Made by a program: the position numbers and the translations under genes | Assembly: GCF_013267355.1 (NCBI RefSeq) | Contig: NZ_CP053985.1 | Location: 6,820,001-6,884,000 of the forward strand | Direction: 5' to 3' | Length of the DNA: 64,000 nt | Source of the DNA: Achromobacter pestifer | Lineage (GTDB): Bacteria > Pseudomonadota > Gammaproteobacteria > Burkholderiales > Burkholderiaceae_B | The notes under the pieces: model-generated | Told to the model about the DNA's origin: nothing | Seen by the model: only the letters and a program-made list of their open reading frames with translations | Databases searched by the model: none | Shown here: positions 40,239-49,427 of the stretch, piece after piece | Numbering within the stretch: the first letter of the stretch is position 1 | How the letters are laid out: the number at the start of each line of letters is the position of its first letter

Positions 40239-41738
40239 TCAGGCGGCCGGATCGTAGTCCGAAGGCGCCATGGGATCCAGCGGATGGAGCGGCCGGCTGC
40301 GCCGCTGGTAAGGAAACAGCGCAAAATCCGAACTGGTGACGCCCTCGCTGGCGCATTCCACCAGCGCCTGGGAGATAGGCTCGAACACCGGGCGGCAATA
40401 CATGCGCGACTTCACCAGCACAAAGCGGGCCCGGCGCGGATCCAGCCCCATGCTCTCGAACACGCCCAGGTCCCAGGGCTCGTGGGTTCTCTCGGTGATC
40501 ACCAATTGCGCGGCGCCGATGTCCAGCACCGCGCTGCGGCCCATGCATGCCGTCTGCCCGGTGTAGGTCGGGCCGGTGATGACATATTCGCCGTTGGTCA
40601 CGGCCTGGACCACGCCGCGCAGCAGCACGGGCGCCGCCGGACGGCCGATGGCTGGAATCGGCCGCTTGTTGCCCACCAGCAGTTCGACTTGGGCGCCCTT
40701 GCCCGCCGCAGCCAGCGCCTCGACGGCCTCGGGGTCGCAATACAGCCCCGCAATGATGCCAGTCAGGCCGGCGTCGACCGCCGCCATCAGCACCTCCATG
40801 GTGTCGCAGGTGCCGCCGGACATGCAGTTGTCGCCGTGGTCGAGCAAAAGCACGGGCTTGTCCGCGCCGCGGGCCAGTTCCGCCGCGCGGGCCAGCGACT
40901 CGCCCAGGGGCTCGCTGTCGTAGAAGTAGCCGTCGCGCTCGGCCCAGATGGCCGCGGCCAGCCCGCTCGCGACCCGTTCCGCCTGCTCCTGCGGACCCGA
41001 GCCCACCACGACCACGCTCAGGCACGGGTCGGGGATGTCCGCCAGCGCAAAGCCCGCCAACACGGAAACGCCCAGGATGCCGTCCTTTTCCGCGCCCCGC
41101 GCCGCCTGCACCGCGCGGTTCATGGCGCCCTGGGCCGTGGCGCTGCGCAGGGTGTGCGTCATCAGCGGCAGGCGGCGCCAGGCCATGACCGGGCGCGGAC
41201 CGCCGTTGAGCCAGTCATACAGGATGCGCCCCGCGTGCTCGCCGGTCTCGTACATGTCCACGTGCGGGTAGGTCTTGAAGCTGACGATCACGTCGGCATT
41301 GGCCATCATCTTGGGCGTGACATTGCCGTGCAGGTCCAGCGCCACGGCGATGGGCACGTCCGGCGTGCGCCGCCGCAGGCGCTCCAGCAGGTCGCCCTCG
41401 CCATCGTCGGTGGTCTCGGCCACCATCGCGCCATGCAGATCGAGCAGAATGGCGCCACAGCCCTGCGCGCCGGCCACGATCGCGTCGCACAGCCGGCTAT
41501 AGGCGTCCGCCGACACCGGGCCGCTGGGGTAAGCGGTGGCGGAAACCGCCGTGACCACGGTCGCCCCATTGGCCTCGGCAATATCGATGAAGGCCGACAT
41601 GGCCGTGCGCTTGCCCTTGTTATCTGCATAGGCCTGGGCGCCGAAGGCAGGGCCGTCATTGCCGAACGCGGACAGCGGCGTGGGCACCGGCGAGAACGTA
41701 TTGGTCTCGTGGTTCAGGCGGGCGATCATGACCTTCAT
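40239..41738 (-). CDS. M81-family metallopeptidase (MlrC/microcystinase C-like)
   Basis: 499 aa from the ATG at 41738 ([18 protein letters not shown]), with AGGAG 7 bases upstream. The N-terminus with Asp/His motifs ([30 protein letters not shown]) and the C-terminal domain are typical of the MlrC family, founded on the microcystin-degrading peptidase; most members have no known substrate. It is the last gene of the AmiC/AmiR operon, 33 bases after amiR, which suggests that its substrate is related to the imported amide. Confidence 0.9.
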   Translation of the reverse strand: MKVMIARLNHETNTFSPVPTPLSAFGNDGPAFGAQAYADNKGKRTAMSAFIDIAEANGATVVTAVSATAYPSGPVSADAYSRLCDAIVAGAQGCGAILLDLHGAMVAETTDDGEGDLLERLRRRTPDVPIAVALDLHGNVTPKMMANADVIVSFKTYPHVDMYETGEHAGRILYDWLNGGPRPVMAWRRLPLMTHTLRSATAQGAMNRAVQAARGAEKDGILGVSVLAGFALADIPDPCLSVVVVGSGPQEQAERVASGLAAAIWAERDGYFYDSEPLGESLARAAELARGADKPVLLLDHGDNCMSGGTCDTMEVLMAAVDAGLTGIIAGLYCDPEAVEALAAAGKGAQVELLVGNKRPIPAIGRPAAPVLLRGVVQAVTNGEYVITGPTYTGQTACMGRSAVLDIGAAQLVITERTHEPWDLGVFESMGLDPRRARFVLVKSRMYCRPVFEPISQALVECASEGVTSSDFALFPYQRRSRPLHPLDPMAPSDYDPAA

Positions 41739-41771
41739 TGTCGGGCTCCTCGGCATGCGCATTCAGTGCGT

Positions 41772-42407
41772 TCAGTGGTTCTGGGACGGGCCCGGGCGCA
41801 AGGCTCCCAGGCCAAGTTTTTCCATGGCTTCGCTGGCCTCGATGATCATCGCAGCCACTTCCGCCACGCTCACGCGCAGGCCGGTCGCCCGGGTCCGCAT
41901 GTGCTCATAGGCGGCGCGCTCATCCAGGCGCTGGTGATCCATCAGCACCCGGATGGCCTTCTCGATGACGCGCCGCGCCTTGATCGTGCTTTCCAGCTTG
42001 TTGATCTTGGACTGCTGGCGGCTCTGGAATTGCTTGGCCGAACGCGCCAGCACCAGCGTGCTGAGCACCCCGGCCGAGCGGAACGGCCGCGTCAGCACGC
42101 CATGCGCGTTGGTCTTGAGCAGCTGTTTCAGCGTGGTCGGGGTTTCGTACTCGGACAACGCGATCAAGGTGGCCTCGACCTCGCTGGCCGACCAGGCGGC
42201 GCTGTTGCCGCCGCATTGCGACACCTGGAAGAAGATGACGTCCACTCCCGCGGGCGGACCGTCCGGAAACGGCCAGTGCAAATGGATGCGGCAACCGATG
42301 CGCTTGAGCTGTTCGACCAGCAGGTCGCGGTCCTCGCCCGGCGGATACACCACGGCGACGGCCACACTGCGCAGGTCCTCGTAGAGGCGGCGTAGGCTAT
42401 GGTCCAT
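41772..42407 (-). CDS. amiR: AmiR-like ANTAR antiterminator
   Basis: 211 aa. A degenerate receiver-like N-terminal domain without a phosphorylation pocket is followed by a coiled coil and a C-terminal ANTAR RNA-binding domain (STIKARRVIEKAIRVLMDHQ ... LRVSVAEVAAMIIEASEAM). AmiR of Pseudomonas is known to prevent termination in the amide operon leader when released by AmiC. Here amiR starts 2 bases after amiC. The proposed target is the leader terminator at 49171-49210. Confidence 0.9.
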   Translation of the reverse strand: MDHSLRRLYEDLRSVAVAVVYPPGEDRDLLVEQLKRIGCRIHLHWPFPDGPPAGVDVIFFQVSQCGGNSAAWSASEVEATLIALSEYETPTTLKQLLKTNAHGVLTRPFRSAGVLSTLVLARSAKQFQSRQQSKINKLESTIKARRVIEKAIRVLMDHQRLDERAAYEHMRTRATGLRVSVAEVAAMIIEASEAMEKLGLGALRPGPSQNH

Positions 42408-42409
42408 GG

Positions 42410-43573
42410 CTATTTCAACCAGAACTCGTCCAGACCGAACGCGGTGAGGTACGGGTCCGGCTTCACGGGTTCATCGCTTTGCCAGACGATGTCGAAGCGC
42501 CCGTCCTCGCGGCATACGCCGATGCGCGGCGTCAGCACGCTGTGGTTGTTTTCCGCCAGCACGGACATCTGCCCGTCCGGCGCATCGAACTGCACCTGGT
42601 GCACCGCCTGCACCAGCTTGCGGGTGTCCATGCTGCCCACGCGCTGCAAAGCGCGCGCGAACAGGTGCATCTGGCTGTAGCAGGTCTCGGCATAGACGCT
42701 GGCGGGATGGTCGCCGAAGCGCGCGCGCCAGCGTTCCAGGAAGTGCGCATTGGCCGGCGTGTCCACCGTGTTGAAGTAGGTGGCCGCGGTGATATGCCCC
42801 ACGCAGCGTCGCGGCCCGATCTCCGCCACCTCCGACTCCGCCATCGTCAGGCTGGCGATGGGAATATGCGCGGTGGCCGCGCCTTCGGCCTGGCAGGCCT
42901 CGTGATAGCGCTGGTAGAAGCGTTGCGCATCGGCGCCGATCAGCGTGGAAAACACCACGTCGGGCTGGATGCGGCGGATGTCCGCGACCACGTCGTTGAT
43001 CTCGCTGTCGTCGCAGCCCAGCGGCAGATAGGTTTCATCCAGGATCTCGCCGCCGTGCTCCTCGACGGTCTCGCGCATGATGCGGTTGGTCTCGCGCGGA
43101 TAGATGTAGTCCGCGCCCACCAGAAAAATGCGCGAACCGCAGTTCTGGATCAGGTAGGCCGCCAGCTGCATGCTGCCCTGGTTCGGCGCCGCCCCGGTAT
43201 AGATGACGTTGGGCGAATACTCGAAGCCTTCGTAGACCGAGCCGTACCACAGCAGGGAATTGCTGCGCTCCACCACCGGCAGCATGGCCTTGCGGCAGTG
43301 CGAGGTGCAACCGCCGAAAATGACGCTGACCTCGTCGTCCAGCAGCAGTCGGGCCGCCAGCCGGCGGTATTCCTCGGCATCGCTGCGCGGGTCGTACACC
43401 ACGGGCGCCAACGGCCGTCCCAGGACGCCGCCCAGCTCATTGATCTCTTCCACCGCCAGCACCGTGCCGAAGAAATGCTGCGACTCCGTCGTGCCGGTGA
43501 CGCCGCTGCGCGAATAGAGCACGCCGATGCGCCAACCGGACCGCTGCGCGTCCTGGTCCTGGAGCGAGGTCAT
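42410..43573 (-). CDS. amiC: AmiC-like cytoplasmic ligand sensor
   Basis: 387 aa in the periplasmic-binding-protein type I fold, with no signal peptide (MTSLQDQDAQRSGWRIGVLY), so it works in the cytoplasm like AmiC, the amide sensor that sequesters AmiR. Core motifs include GVTGTTESQHFFGTVLAVEE and VFSTLIGADAQRFYQRYHEA. The secreted paralogue in the same operon (47054-48220) has the same fold. It is followed directly by amiR, as in Pseudomonas. Confidence 0.9.
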   Translation of the reverse strand: MTSLQDQDAQRSGWRIGVLYSRSGVTGTTESQHFFGTVLAVEEINELGGVLGRPLAPVVYDPRSDAEEYRRLAARLLLDDEVSVIFGGCTSHCRKAMLPVVERSNSLLWYGSVYEGFEYSPNVIYTGAAPNQGSMQLAAYLIQNCGSRIFLVGADYIYPRETNRIMRETVEEHGGEILDETYLPLGCDDSEINDVVADIRRIQPDVVFSTLIGADAQRFYQRYHEACQAEGAATAHIPIASLTMAESEVAEIGPRRCVGHITAATYFNTVDTPANAHFLERWRARFGDHPASVYAETCYSQMHLFARALQRVGSMDTRKLVQAVHQVQFDAPDGQMSVLAENNHSVLTPRIGVCREDGRFDIVWQSDEPVKPDPYLTAFGLDEFWLK

Positions 43574-43634
43574 GATGGAATCCTTGAGCGGGTATTGCGT
43601 GTGTGCGTCATGGCGAATTCGGGCCGGATGGCGT

Positions 43635-44351
43635 TCAGACTTTCAGATGAGCAATGATATTGCCCGCCGCCCCGGACGCGCCAGCCTCGCCTGCATCGAC
43701 GATGCTGCCCTGCTTGAGCACCAGATACCGGTCGGCCACGTCCAGCGCAAACGCCACGTTCTGCTCGACGATGAACATCGTGGTGCCGTGCCGCTCGCGC
43801 TCCCAGTTCAGCGCCCGGCCCAACCGCTCGATCACCGAGGGCTGTAGCCCTTCGGTGATCTCATCCAGCAGCAGCAACGCGGGCCGCTGCATCAGCCCGC
43901 GCGCCACCAGCAGCATTTTCTGTTCTCCGCCCGACAGCGTGCCCGCATGCTGGCGCAAGCGGGTCGTGAACACCGGAAACAGCTCGGCGATCTCGGCGAA
44001 GCGCTCGTCGAACAGCTGCTCGCGCGGCAGCCCCAGGCGCAGGTTGTCGCGGATGCTCAGGTCGGGAAACAGCGGTTGCTCCTGGGCCGCGTAGGCGACG
44101 CCGCAGCGCGCCACTTCGTGCGGCCGCAGCCGGGTCGCGTCCACCCCGCCCACGCTGACGCGGCCGCGCTGCTTGGGCAGATAGCCCATGACCGTCTTGA
44201 GCAAGGTGCTCTTGCCCATGCCGTTCTTGCCCAGCAAGGCCACGCACGAGCCCCGCTCCACCGAGAGCGATACCTCGTGCAGCACCATGGCCCTTTTGTA
44301 GCCGCTGGACACTTCTTCCAAGCGCAACGCCGGCGCGGCGATACTCGTCAT
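43635..44351 (-). CDS. ABC transporter ATPase, LivF/UrtE type
   Basis: 238 aa from the ATG at 44351, overlapping the previous gene by 4 bases. Walker A LLGKNGMGKST, signature LSGGEQKMLL, Walker B LLLLDEITEGL. One of two ATPases of the importer; the other is fused to a permease in the gene upstream. Confidence 0.93.
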   Translation of the reverse strand: MTSIAAPALRLEEVSSGYKRAMVLHEVSLSVERGSCVALLGKNGMGKSTLLKTVMGYLPKQRGRVSVGGVDATRLRPHEVARCGVAYAAQEQPLFPDLSIRDNLRLGLPREQLFDERFAEIAELFPVFTTRLRQHAGTLSGGEQKMLLVARGLMQRPALLLLDEITEGLQPSVIERLGRALNWERERHGTTMFIVEQNVAFALDVADRYLVLKQGSIVDAGEAGASGAAGNIIAHLKV

Positions 44352-46174
44352 TGCCCTGCTCCTTGCGCAGCCGGCGCGCTGCCCGCGTAGATGGTGCGCA
44401 CCAGTTCGGATTCCACGACTTCGCGGAATCCCCCGTCCATGACGATGCGGCCCTGATGCAGGACCACGATGCGCGTCGCGATTTCCTTGACGAAATCCAA
44501 GTCGTGTTCCACCAGCAGGCAGCACAGGCCATAGCGGTGCGCCAGCGACGACAGCACATGGCCGATCTGCTGGCGCTCGGCCTTGCTCAGCCCGGCCGTC
44601 GGCTCGTCCAACAGCACGATGCCCGGTTCCAGCGCCAGCACCATCGCCAGTTCCAGCGCCTGCTGCTGCCCGTGAGAGAGGTCACGCGCGACGCCGTCCA
44701 GGCACTGGTCCAGGCCCGTCACCCGCAGCGTCTCCAGCGCATAGGGGGGCAGATCCAGCGTGGGCGAGCGGCGCCACCACGACGGCCGCTCGCGCAGCGT
44801 GGTGGCGATGCGCAGGCTTTCGGCCACGGTCAGCGTGTCGAACACGTTGGCGTTCTGGAACTTGCGGCCCAGCCCGTGGCGCACGCATTGTTCCGGACCA
44901 TCGCGCCGCACTTCGTGGCCATAGAGTTCCAACCTGCCCTGGGACCGCTCGGCGCCATCGGCGATACAGCGCATCAGCGTGGTCTTGCCTGCGCCGTTGG
45001 GGCCGATCAGTCCCAACAGCTCGCCTCCGCGGGCTTGCAGGTCGATGCCTTCCAGCACCTTCAGGCTGCCGAAGTGCTTGGACACGCCCGCCAGGCTCAA
45101 GGCCAGGGCCGCGCCGCCGGCTTGCCGCGCAGGAATGGCGCGCTCGCCCAGCGCGGGCGTGGCCGCCCGCCCCGCCCTTGCGCGCCAGGGCGCGGTCAGC
45201 AGGGGCAGGAGCCCGCGCGGCAGCAGCAGGATCACCAGCACAAAGGTCACGCCCAGCAGCAGCTGCCAGACGAACGGCATGTTGCCGCTGAGATAGGAGC
45301 CCGCGACGTTGATGAGGATGGCTCCCAGCACCGGGCCCCAGATGGTGCCGCGTCCGCCCAGCGCCACCCAGATGATCAGCTCCGTGCCGAAGACGAAGCC
45401 CGTGAGCTCCGGCGCCACCACGCCGCTGAACGCGCCATAGCCGAAGCCTGCCAGGCCAGCCACGGCGCCGCACACCACCAGCAGCGCGATGCGCCAGTGA
45501 GCGGTGTTCAGGCCGAGGTAGCTGCAACGCGCCTCGTTGTCGCGCAGCGCCACCAGGATGCGGCCGCCGTCGCTGCGCACCGCCACCCAGGCCAGCAGCG
45601 CCACCACCGACAGGCCGCCAGCCGCGATCACGTACCAGGCCTCCAGCGACAGGTCGAAGGTCTCGTAGCCCGTCAGGCCGGATGAAGAGCCGGTAAAGGT
45701 GCCGCCGGACAGCATCAGCTGCATCAGGACGATGGGCAATACCAGCGAGATCACCGTGGCGAAGAACGGCGAGGCCCCGCGGTAGAACGACAGCCAGCCC
45801 GTCACCAGCGCCAGCAGCGCCGCGGCGCCCACCGCCGCCAGCGCGGCCAGCGCGGCGATGCCAGGCGAGAATCCGTAGTGGGTGAAGGCCAGGCCCGCGG
45901 CATAGGCGCCCACGCCGAAAAACGCGGACTGGCCGAAAGTCAGGTAGCCGGTGTAGCCCCACAGCACATCCACGGTAACCGCCGCCACGGCGAAGAACAG
46001 CGCCTTGATCAGCACGTTCAGCAGATAGGTGTCGAACAGCCAGGGCCCCGCCGCGGTCAGGACCAGGCAGAGCCCGGCCAGGCCCAGCAGGCTGCGGCTG
46101 CGCGAGGCCTTTTGCAACGAGGCGTCATCGGCGGCGCCGGCCAGCGTTTGAGGAATCAATGCGCGGTCAGTCAT
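44348..46174 (-). CDS. fused permease-ATPase (LivM-LivG type)
   Basis: 608 aa. The first 330 residues form a LivM/UrtC-type permease with about eight to ten membrane helices (LFFAVAAVTVDVLWGYTGYL). After a short Arg/Ala linker (about 335-355) comes a LivG/UrtD-type ATPase: Walker A LIGPNGAGKTT, signature DLSHGQQQALELAM, Walker B GIVLLDEPTAGLS. The two halves are usually separate genes; here the frame is continuous with no sign of a frameshift. Confidence 0.92.
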   Translation of the reverse strand: MTDRALIPQTLAGAADDASLQKASRSRSLLGLAGLCLVLTAAGPWLFDTYLLNVLIKALFFAVAAVTVDVLWGYTGYLTFGQSAFFGVGAYAAGLAFTHYGFSPGIAALAALAAVGAAALLALVTGWLSFYRGASPFFATVISLVLPIVLMQLMLSGGTFTGSSSGLTGYETFDLSLEAWYVIAAGGLSVVALLAWVAVRSDGGRILVALRDNEARCSYLGLNTAHWRIALLVVCGAVAGLAGFGYGAFSGVVAPELTGFVFGTELIIWVALGGRGTIWGPVLGAILINVAGSYLSGNMPFVWQLLLGVTFVLVILLLPRGLLPLLTAPWRARAGRAATPALGERAIPARQAGGAALALSLAGVSKHFGSLKVLEGIDLQARGGELLGLIGPNGAGKTTLMRCIADGAERSQGRLELYGHEVRRDGPEQCVRHGLGRKFQNANVFDTLTVAESLRIATTLRERPSWWRRSPTLDLPPYALETLRVTGLDQCLDGVARDLSHGQQQALELAMVLALEPGIVLLDEPTAGLSKAERQQIGHVLSSLAHRYGLCCLLVEHDLDFVKEIATRIVVLHQGRIVMDGGFREVVESELVRTIYAGSAPAAQGAGQ

Positions 46175-47000
46175 GGGCGAATCCTTGAGGACGCAGGCGC
46201 AGCGTCAGCGCGGCCAGGACGGCGATGGTGACGCCGCCCAGGATCGGGCTGACGTAGACGCTTACCAGCACCTGGCAGGCGCCGTAGACCAGGCAGGTCA
46301 GCATGAGCGCGGTGATCGAATGCCCCGACACCATGACCAGCATGAAGGCGCTGACCAGCCACGGCAGTCCCATGTTCGGATCGACGCTGGACAAGGGCGT
46401 GATCAGCGCGCCGGCCAGCGCGCCCAGCCCCGCGCCCAGGCCGAAGGTGGTGAAACGGATGCGCTCGGCGTTGATGCCCAGGCCGCGCGCCAGGTCCTCG
46501 TTCATGATCACCGCCCGGGTCCGCACGCCAAAGCGCGTGCCGCTGAGCAGCAGCGTCATGGCCGCATACATCAGCAGGGCCGCCGGCACCAGGAACAGCC
46601 GGTACGCCGAATACTCCGTGCCCAGGAAGGACACGGCGCCATGGATGGGCGAATCCGCGAACTTCACTTCGCGCCCGAACGCCATGGTGATGAGCTGGCC
46701 GATCACGATGCCCAGCCCCCAGGTGGCCAGGATGGCGTCCAGCGGCCGCTTGTACAGCGGCTGCACAATCAGGCGTTCCACGCCCATGCCCACCAGCACG
46801 CCGACCGCCAGCGCGAACGGCAGCGCCAGCCAGGGGTTCAGCCCCAGCTGCGTCACCACCAGGCTGGCATAGCTGCCCAGCGTAAGAATCGCGCCATGCG
46901 CGAAATTGACGATCTTCATCACGCCGAAGATGATCATCAGCCCGGCCGTCACGATGAACAGCATGGCGGCCGTGCTCAGGATGTCCAGCAGCAAACCCAT
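46167..47000 (-). CDS. ABC transporter permease, LivH/UrtB type
   Basis: 277 aa, about eight membrane helices, beginning MGLLLDILSTAAMLFIVTAG, with the conserved FGVMKIVNFAHGAILTLGSY of branched-chain amino acid/urea/amide permeases. Its end overlaps the start of the fused permease-ATPase gene by 8 bases. Confidence 0.94.
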   Translation of the reverse strand: MGLLLDILSTAAMLFIVTAGLMIIFGVMKIVNFAHGAILTLGSYASLVVTQLGLNPWLALPFALAVGVLVGMGVERLIVQPLYKRPLDAILATWGLGIVIGQLITMAFGREVKFADSPIHGAVSFLGTEYSAYRLFLVPAALLMYAAMTLLLSGTRFGVRTRAVIMNEDLARGLGINAERIRFTTFGLGAGLGALAGALITPLSSVDPNMGLPWLVSAFMLVMVSGHSITALMLTCLVYGACQVLVSVYVSPILGGVTIAVLAALTLRLRPQGFAHD

Positions 47001-47053
47001 ATCGCTCTCCGGCGCCGCCGGCAGGACCGGCGGCGCGTGTCATGGCATGGCCG

Positions 47054-48220
47054 TCACTTCAGGTCCGGACACTGGGCGCCCGGGTCGACTTTGTCGAAGG
47101 TCTGCAGGATCTTGATGGAACCGTCCTGCTGCACCTGTCCCAGGCGCATGGTCAGCGCCGCGTGGCGCTGGCGGTCCATGGTCACCGGGCCGCGCGGGCC
47201 GTCGAACGTGACCGCGCTCAATGCCTGCACCACCTTGGGCGCATCGGTGCCGCCGGCCTTTTCGACCGCCGCCTTGTACAGGTAGAAGGCTTCATACTGC
47301 GGCGCGGAGAACTCGTTGGCGGTCTTGGCGTCGTTGCCGAACTTCGCCTTCAGGCCGTCCAGGAATTTGCGGTTCTGCGGCGTGTCGATGCTGGTCAGGT
47401 ACGAGGCCGACATGTACATGCCCACCGCCGTGTCGCCCATGGTCTTGGCGGTGCCCTCGTCGATCGCCAGATTGCCGTAAGGCATGGACAGGCCTGCCGC
47501 CTTGACCTGCTTGGCCAGGCTGACATTGGGCCCGCCGCCCGCCGTCGAGCTGATCAGCGCGTCCGGATTGGCCGAGCGTATCTTTGAAATCACCGGCGTC
47601 CAATCGGAGCCATCGATGGGCAGGTATTCCTCGCCCACCACGCGTCCACCCTGCTTTTCGATGTATTCCCGCGTGAACTTGAGCATGCCGCGGCCGAAGG
47701 CATAGTCGCTGCCGACCAGGAAGAAGGTCTTGGCCTTGCGGTCCTGCATGAAGTGATCCACCACCGGCGCGACCTGCTGCTCCGGCACCCAGCCGTTCAC
47801 GTGCAGCCAGCGGTTGCAGGAACGGCCTTCATAGAATGACGTGTAGATGTACGGCACCTTGCCGCGCGACACGATGGGCAGCGCGGCATTGCGCGCCGCG
47901 CTGGTTTCCATGGCGATGATGGCGTCGACCTTCTTCTGGAACACCAGGGTGTCATACGCCTTCTGCGCCCCGACCGCGCCCGAGGCGTCATCGGCGATCT
48001 CCAGCACGATCTGGCGGCCCAGGATGCCGCCGGCCGCATTGATCTCATCGGCCGCCAGTTGCGAGGCTTGCACCACGCCTGGCGCGACCACGCTATTGGC
48101 GCCCGACAGGCCGACGGGCACGCCGATGCGCAGCGGTTCGGCGGCATGCGCGCTGGCCGCGCCAGCCAGCAATGCGACAAACGACAGACGGATCCGGCAG
48201 CTATTGAATAGGCTCTTCAT
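47054..48220 (-). CDS. periplasmic substrate-binding protein of the amide-type importer
   Basis: 388 aa with a Sec signal peptide (MKSLFNSCRIRLSFVALLAG, cleavage likely after AHA) and a type I binding fold (AEPLRIGVPVGLSGANSVVA). It resembles urea/short-amide binding proteins of the UrtA/FmdD/AmiC group. AAGGAG lies 8 bases before the ATG. It presents the ligand to the LivH/LivM permeases encoded downstream. Confidence 0.93.
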   Translation of the reverse strand: MKSLFNSCRIRLSFVALLAGAASAHAAEPLRIGVPVGLSGANSVVAPGVVQASQLAADEINAAGGILGRQIVLEIADDASGAVGAQKAYDTLVFQKKVDAIIAMETSAARNAALPIVSRGKVPYIYTSFYEGRSCNRWLHVNGWVPEQQVAPVVDHFMQDRKAKTFFLVGSDYAFGRGMLKFTREYIEKQGGRVVGEEYLPIDGSDWTPVISKIRSANPDALISSTAGGGPNVSLAKQVKAAGLSMPYGNLAIDEGTAKTMGDTAVGMYMSASYLTSIDTPQNRKFLDGLKAKFGNDAKTANEFSAPQYEAFYLYKAAVEKAGGTDAPKVVQALSAVTFDGPRGPVTMDRQRHAALTMRLGQVQQDGSIKILQTFDKVDPGAQCPDLK

Positions 48221-48251
48221 GGGTTTTCTCCTTGGGGGGAACGACTGTCGT

Positions 48252-49139
48252 TCAGCGTTGCGCCAGGCTTGCCGCGCCCAACTGCTCGTCATAGATATCG
48301 CGGCGCCTGTCGCGCAGCACGTGGTTGAAATCATTCAATTGGCGCGCACGGCGCGAGGCCTTCAGGTCTATGGGCGCCAGCAGCACCTCCTCCTGGTCGA
48401 CGCTGGCCGGCCCCGCGGCGGTCCAGCCCTGGGAGCCCACGATCAGGCTGCGGCCCACGAAGGGCTGGCCGCGCTCGGTGCCGATGCGGTCGGCGCACAC
48501 CACCGTCAGGCCGTTGCTGTGGGCGCCGCCCATGGTCAGCGCGTGCGCCATGACCGGCCCGTCGCGCGTCTGTCCCGGCATCGGCACCCAATTGGTGGGC
48601 ACCGCCACGATGTCCGCGCCGCGCACCGCCAGCAGCCGGTAGACCTCGGGAAACCAGCCGTCGTAGCAGATCGCCACGCCGATGCGTCCCAGCTCGGTAT
48701 CGAACACCGGCAAGCCCAGGTCGCCGGCTTCGAAGTACAGATTCTCATCGCCCCACAGATGCAGCTTCCGATAAGTCCCCACATACCCTTCGGGGCCGGC
48801 GACCAGCGCGGAGTTGTAGAGACGGCCGCCGGCGCGTTCGGCGATGCCTGCCACCAGGTAGATCCCGAGCCGCTGGGCCAACGCGATCCATGCCTGCGAG
48901 CTGGGGCCTTCCGGCACCGTCTCGGCCAGGGCATGGGCTTCCTCGCGGCTTTCGAACATGTAGCCGGTGTTGGCCAGTTCGGGCAGCACCACCAGCCGTG
49001 CCCCCTGGGCCGCCGCCTGCTCCACCAGTTCGATCGAACGAGCGATGTTGGCGGCGACTTCGCCGATGGCGGGCTCCATCTGCACACTGGCCACCCAGGT
49101 CACGGAGGCGGGAGAACGTTGCGGATCCGACGCTTGCAT
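48252..49139 (-). CDS. carbon-nitrogen hydrolase (nitrilase superfamily)
   Basis: 295 aa from the ATG at 49139. The catalytic triad is Glu54 (VVLPELANTGY), Lys125 (YRKLHLWG) and Cys158 (AICYDGWFPE). It probably hydrolyses an amide, ureido or nitrile compound in the cytoplasm; the exact branch is not recognised, and it is not the AmiE aliphatic amidase by length. GGAG is 6 bases before the ATG. First structural gene after the leader terminator. Confidence 0.93.
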   Translation of the reverse strand: MQASDPQRSPASVTWVASVQMEPAIGEVAANIARSIELVEQAAAQGARLVVLPELANTGYMFESREEAHALAETVPEGPSSQAWIALAQRLGIYLVAGIAERAGGRLYNSALVAGPEGYVGTYRKLHLWGDENLYFEAGDLGLPVFDTELGRIGVAICYDGWFPEVYRLLAVRGADIVAVPTNWVPMPGQTRDGPVMAHALTMGGAHSNGLTVVCADRIGTERGQPFVGRSLIVGSQGWTAAGPASVDQEEVLLAPIDLKASRRARQLNDFNHVLRDRRRDIYDEQLGAASLAQR

Positions 49140-49170
49140 GCGAGCTCCATATTCGGAAATTGAAAACGAA

Positions 49171-49210
49171 AAAGCCCCCGACCACGCATTGCGTGCACGT
49201 CGGGGGCTTT
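49171..49210 (-). terminator. leader terminator in front of the hydrolase operon
   Basis: A 12-bp perfect stem (49171-49182 with 49199-49210) with a smaller inner hairpin. On the minus strand it is followed by TTTTTCGTTTTC. It ends 31 bases before the hydrolase start codon, so it must be read through for the operon to be expressed. Proposed AmiR target. Confidence 0.85.
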
Positions 49211-49232
49211 CATAGCCAAACTGTATGTTCAA

Positions 49233-49283
49233 GCAGCAATCATTGCTGCGGGGTACTGCAAGCCGTTCAGGTCAATGTTGACC
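49233..49283 (-). promoter_or_regulatory. two small leader hairpins, candidate ANTAR binding site
   Basis: GGTCAA-CA-TTGACC (49270-49283) and GCAGCAA-TGA-TTGCTGC (49233-49249), both perfect, lie in tandem just upstream of the leader terminator. ANTAR proteins are known to bind two adjacent short hairpins with six-base loops, A at position 1 and G at position 4. Opening the top pairs gives loops near this size, but the A/G rule is not cleanly met. Confidence 0.45.
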
Positions 49284-49427
49284 GTGTGCGAATGATAGGG
49301 AGGCCCGGGTTCCTGGGACAATAAGTGCTTTCCCGGACGCTGGACCAGCCCGCCCAAGCGCGCCCGCGGCCGCTGCGTCATTGCGACGCATTGGGCCGTC
49401 CCGCCCGGCTTGGCATAATACGCAGCC

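Noticed and set aside
40134..42395. Long plus-strand frame across the M81 peptidase and amiR genes
   Set aside because: Antisense shadow of two recognised genes, with repetitive composition and no motifs.
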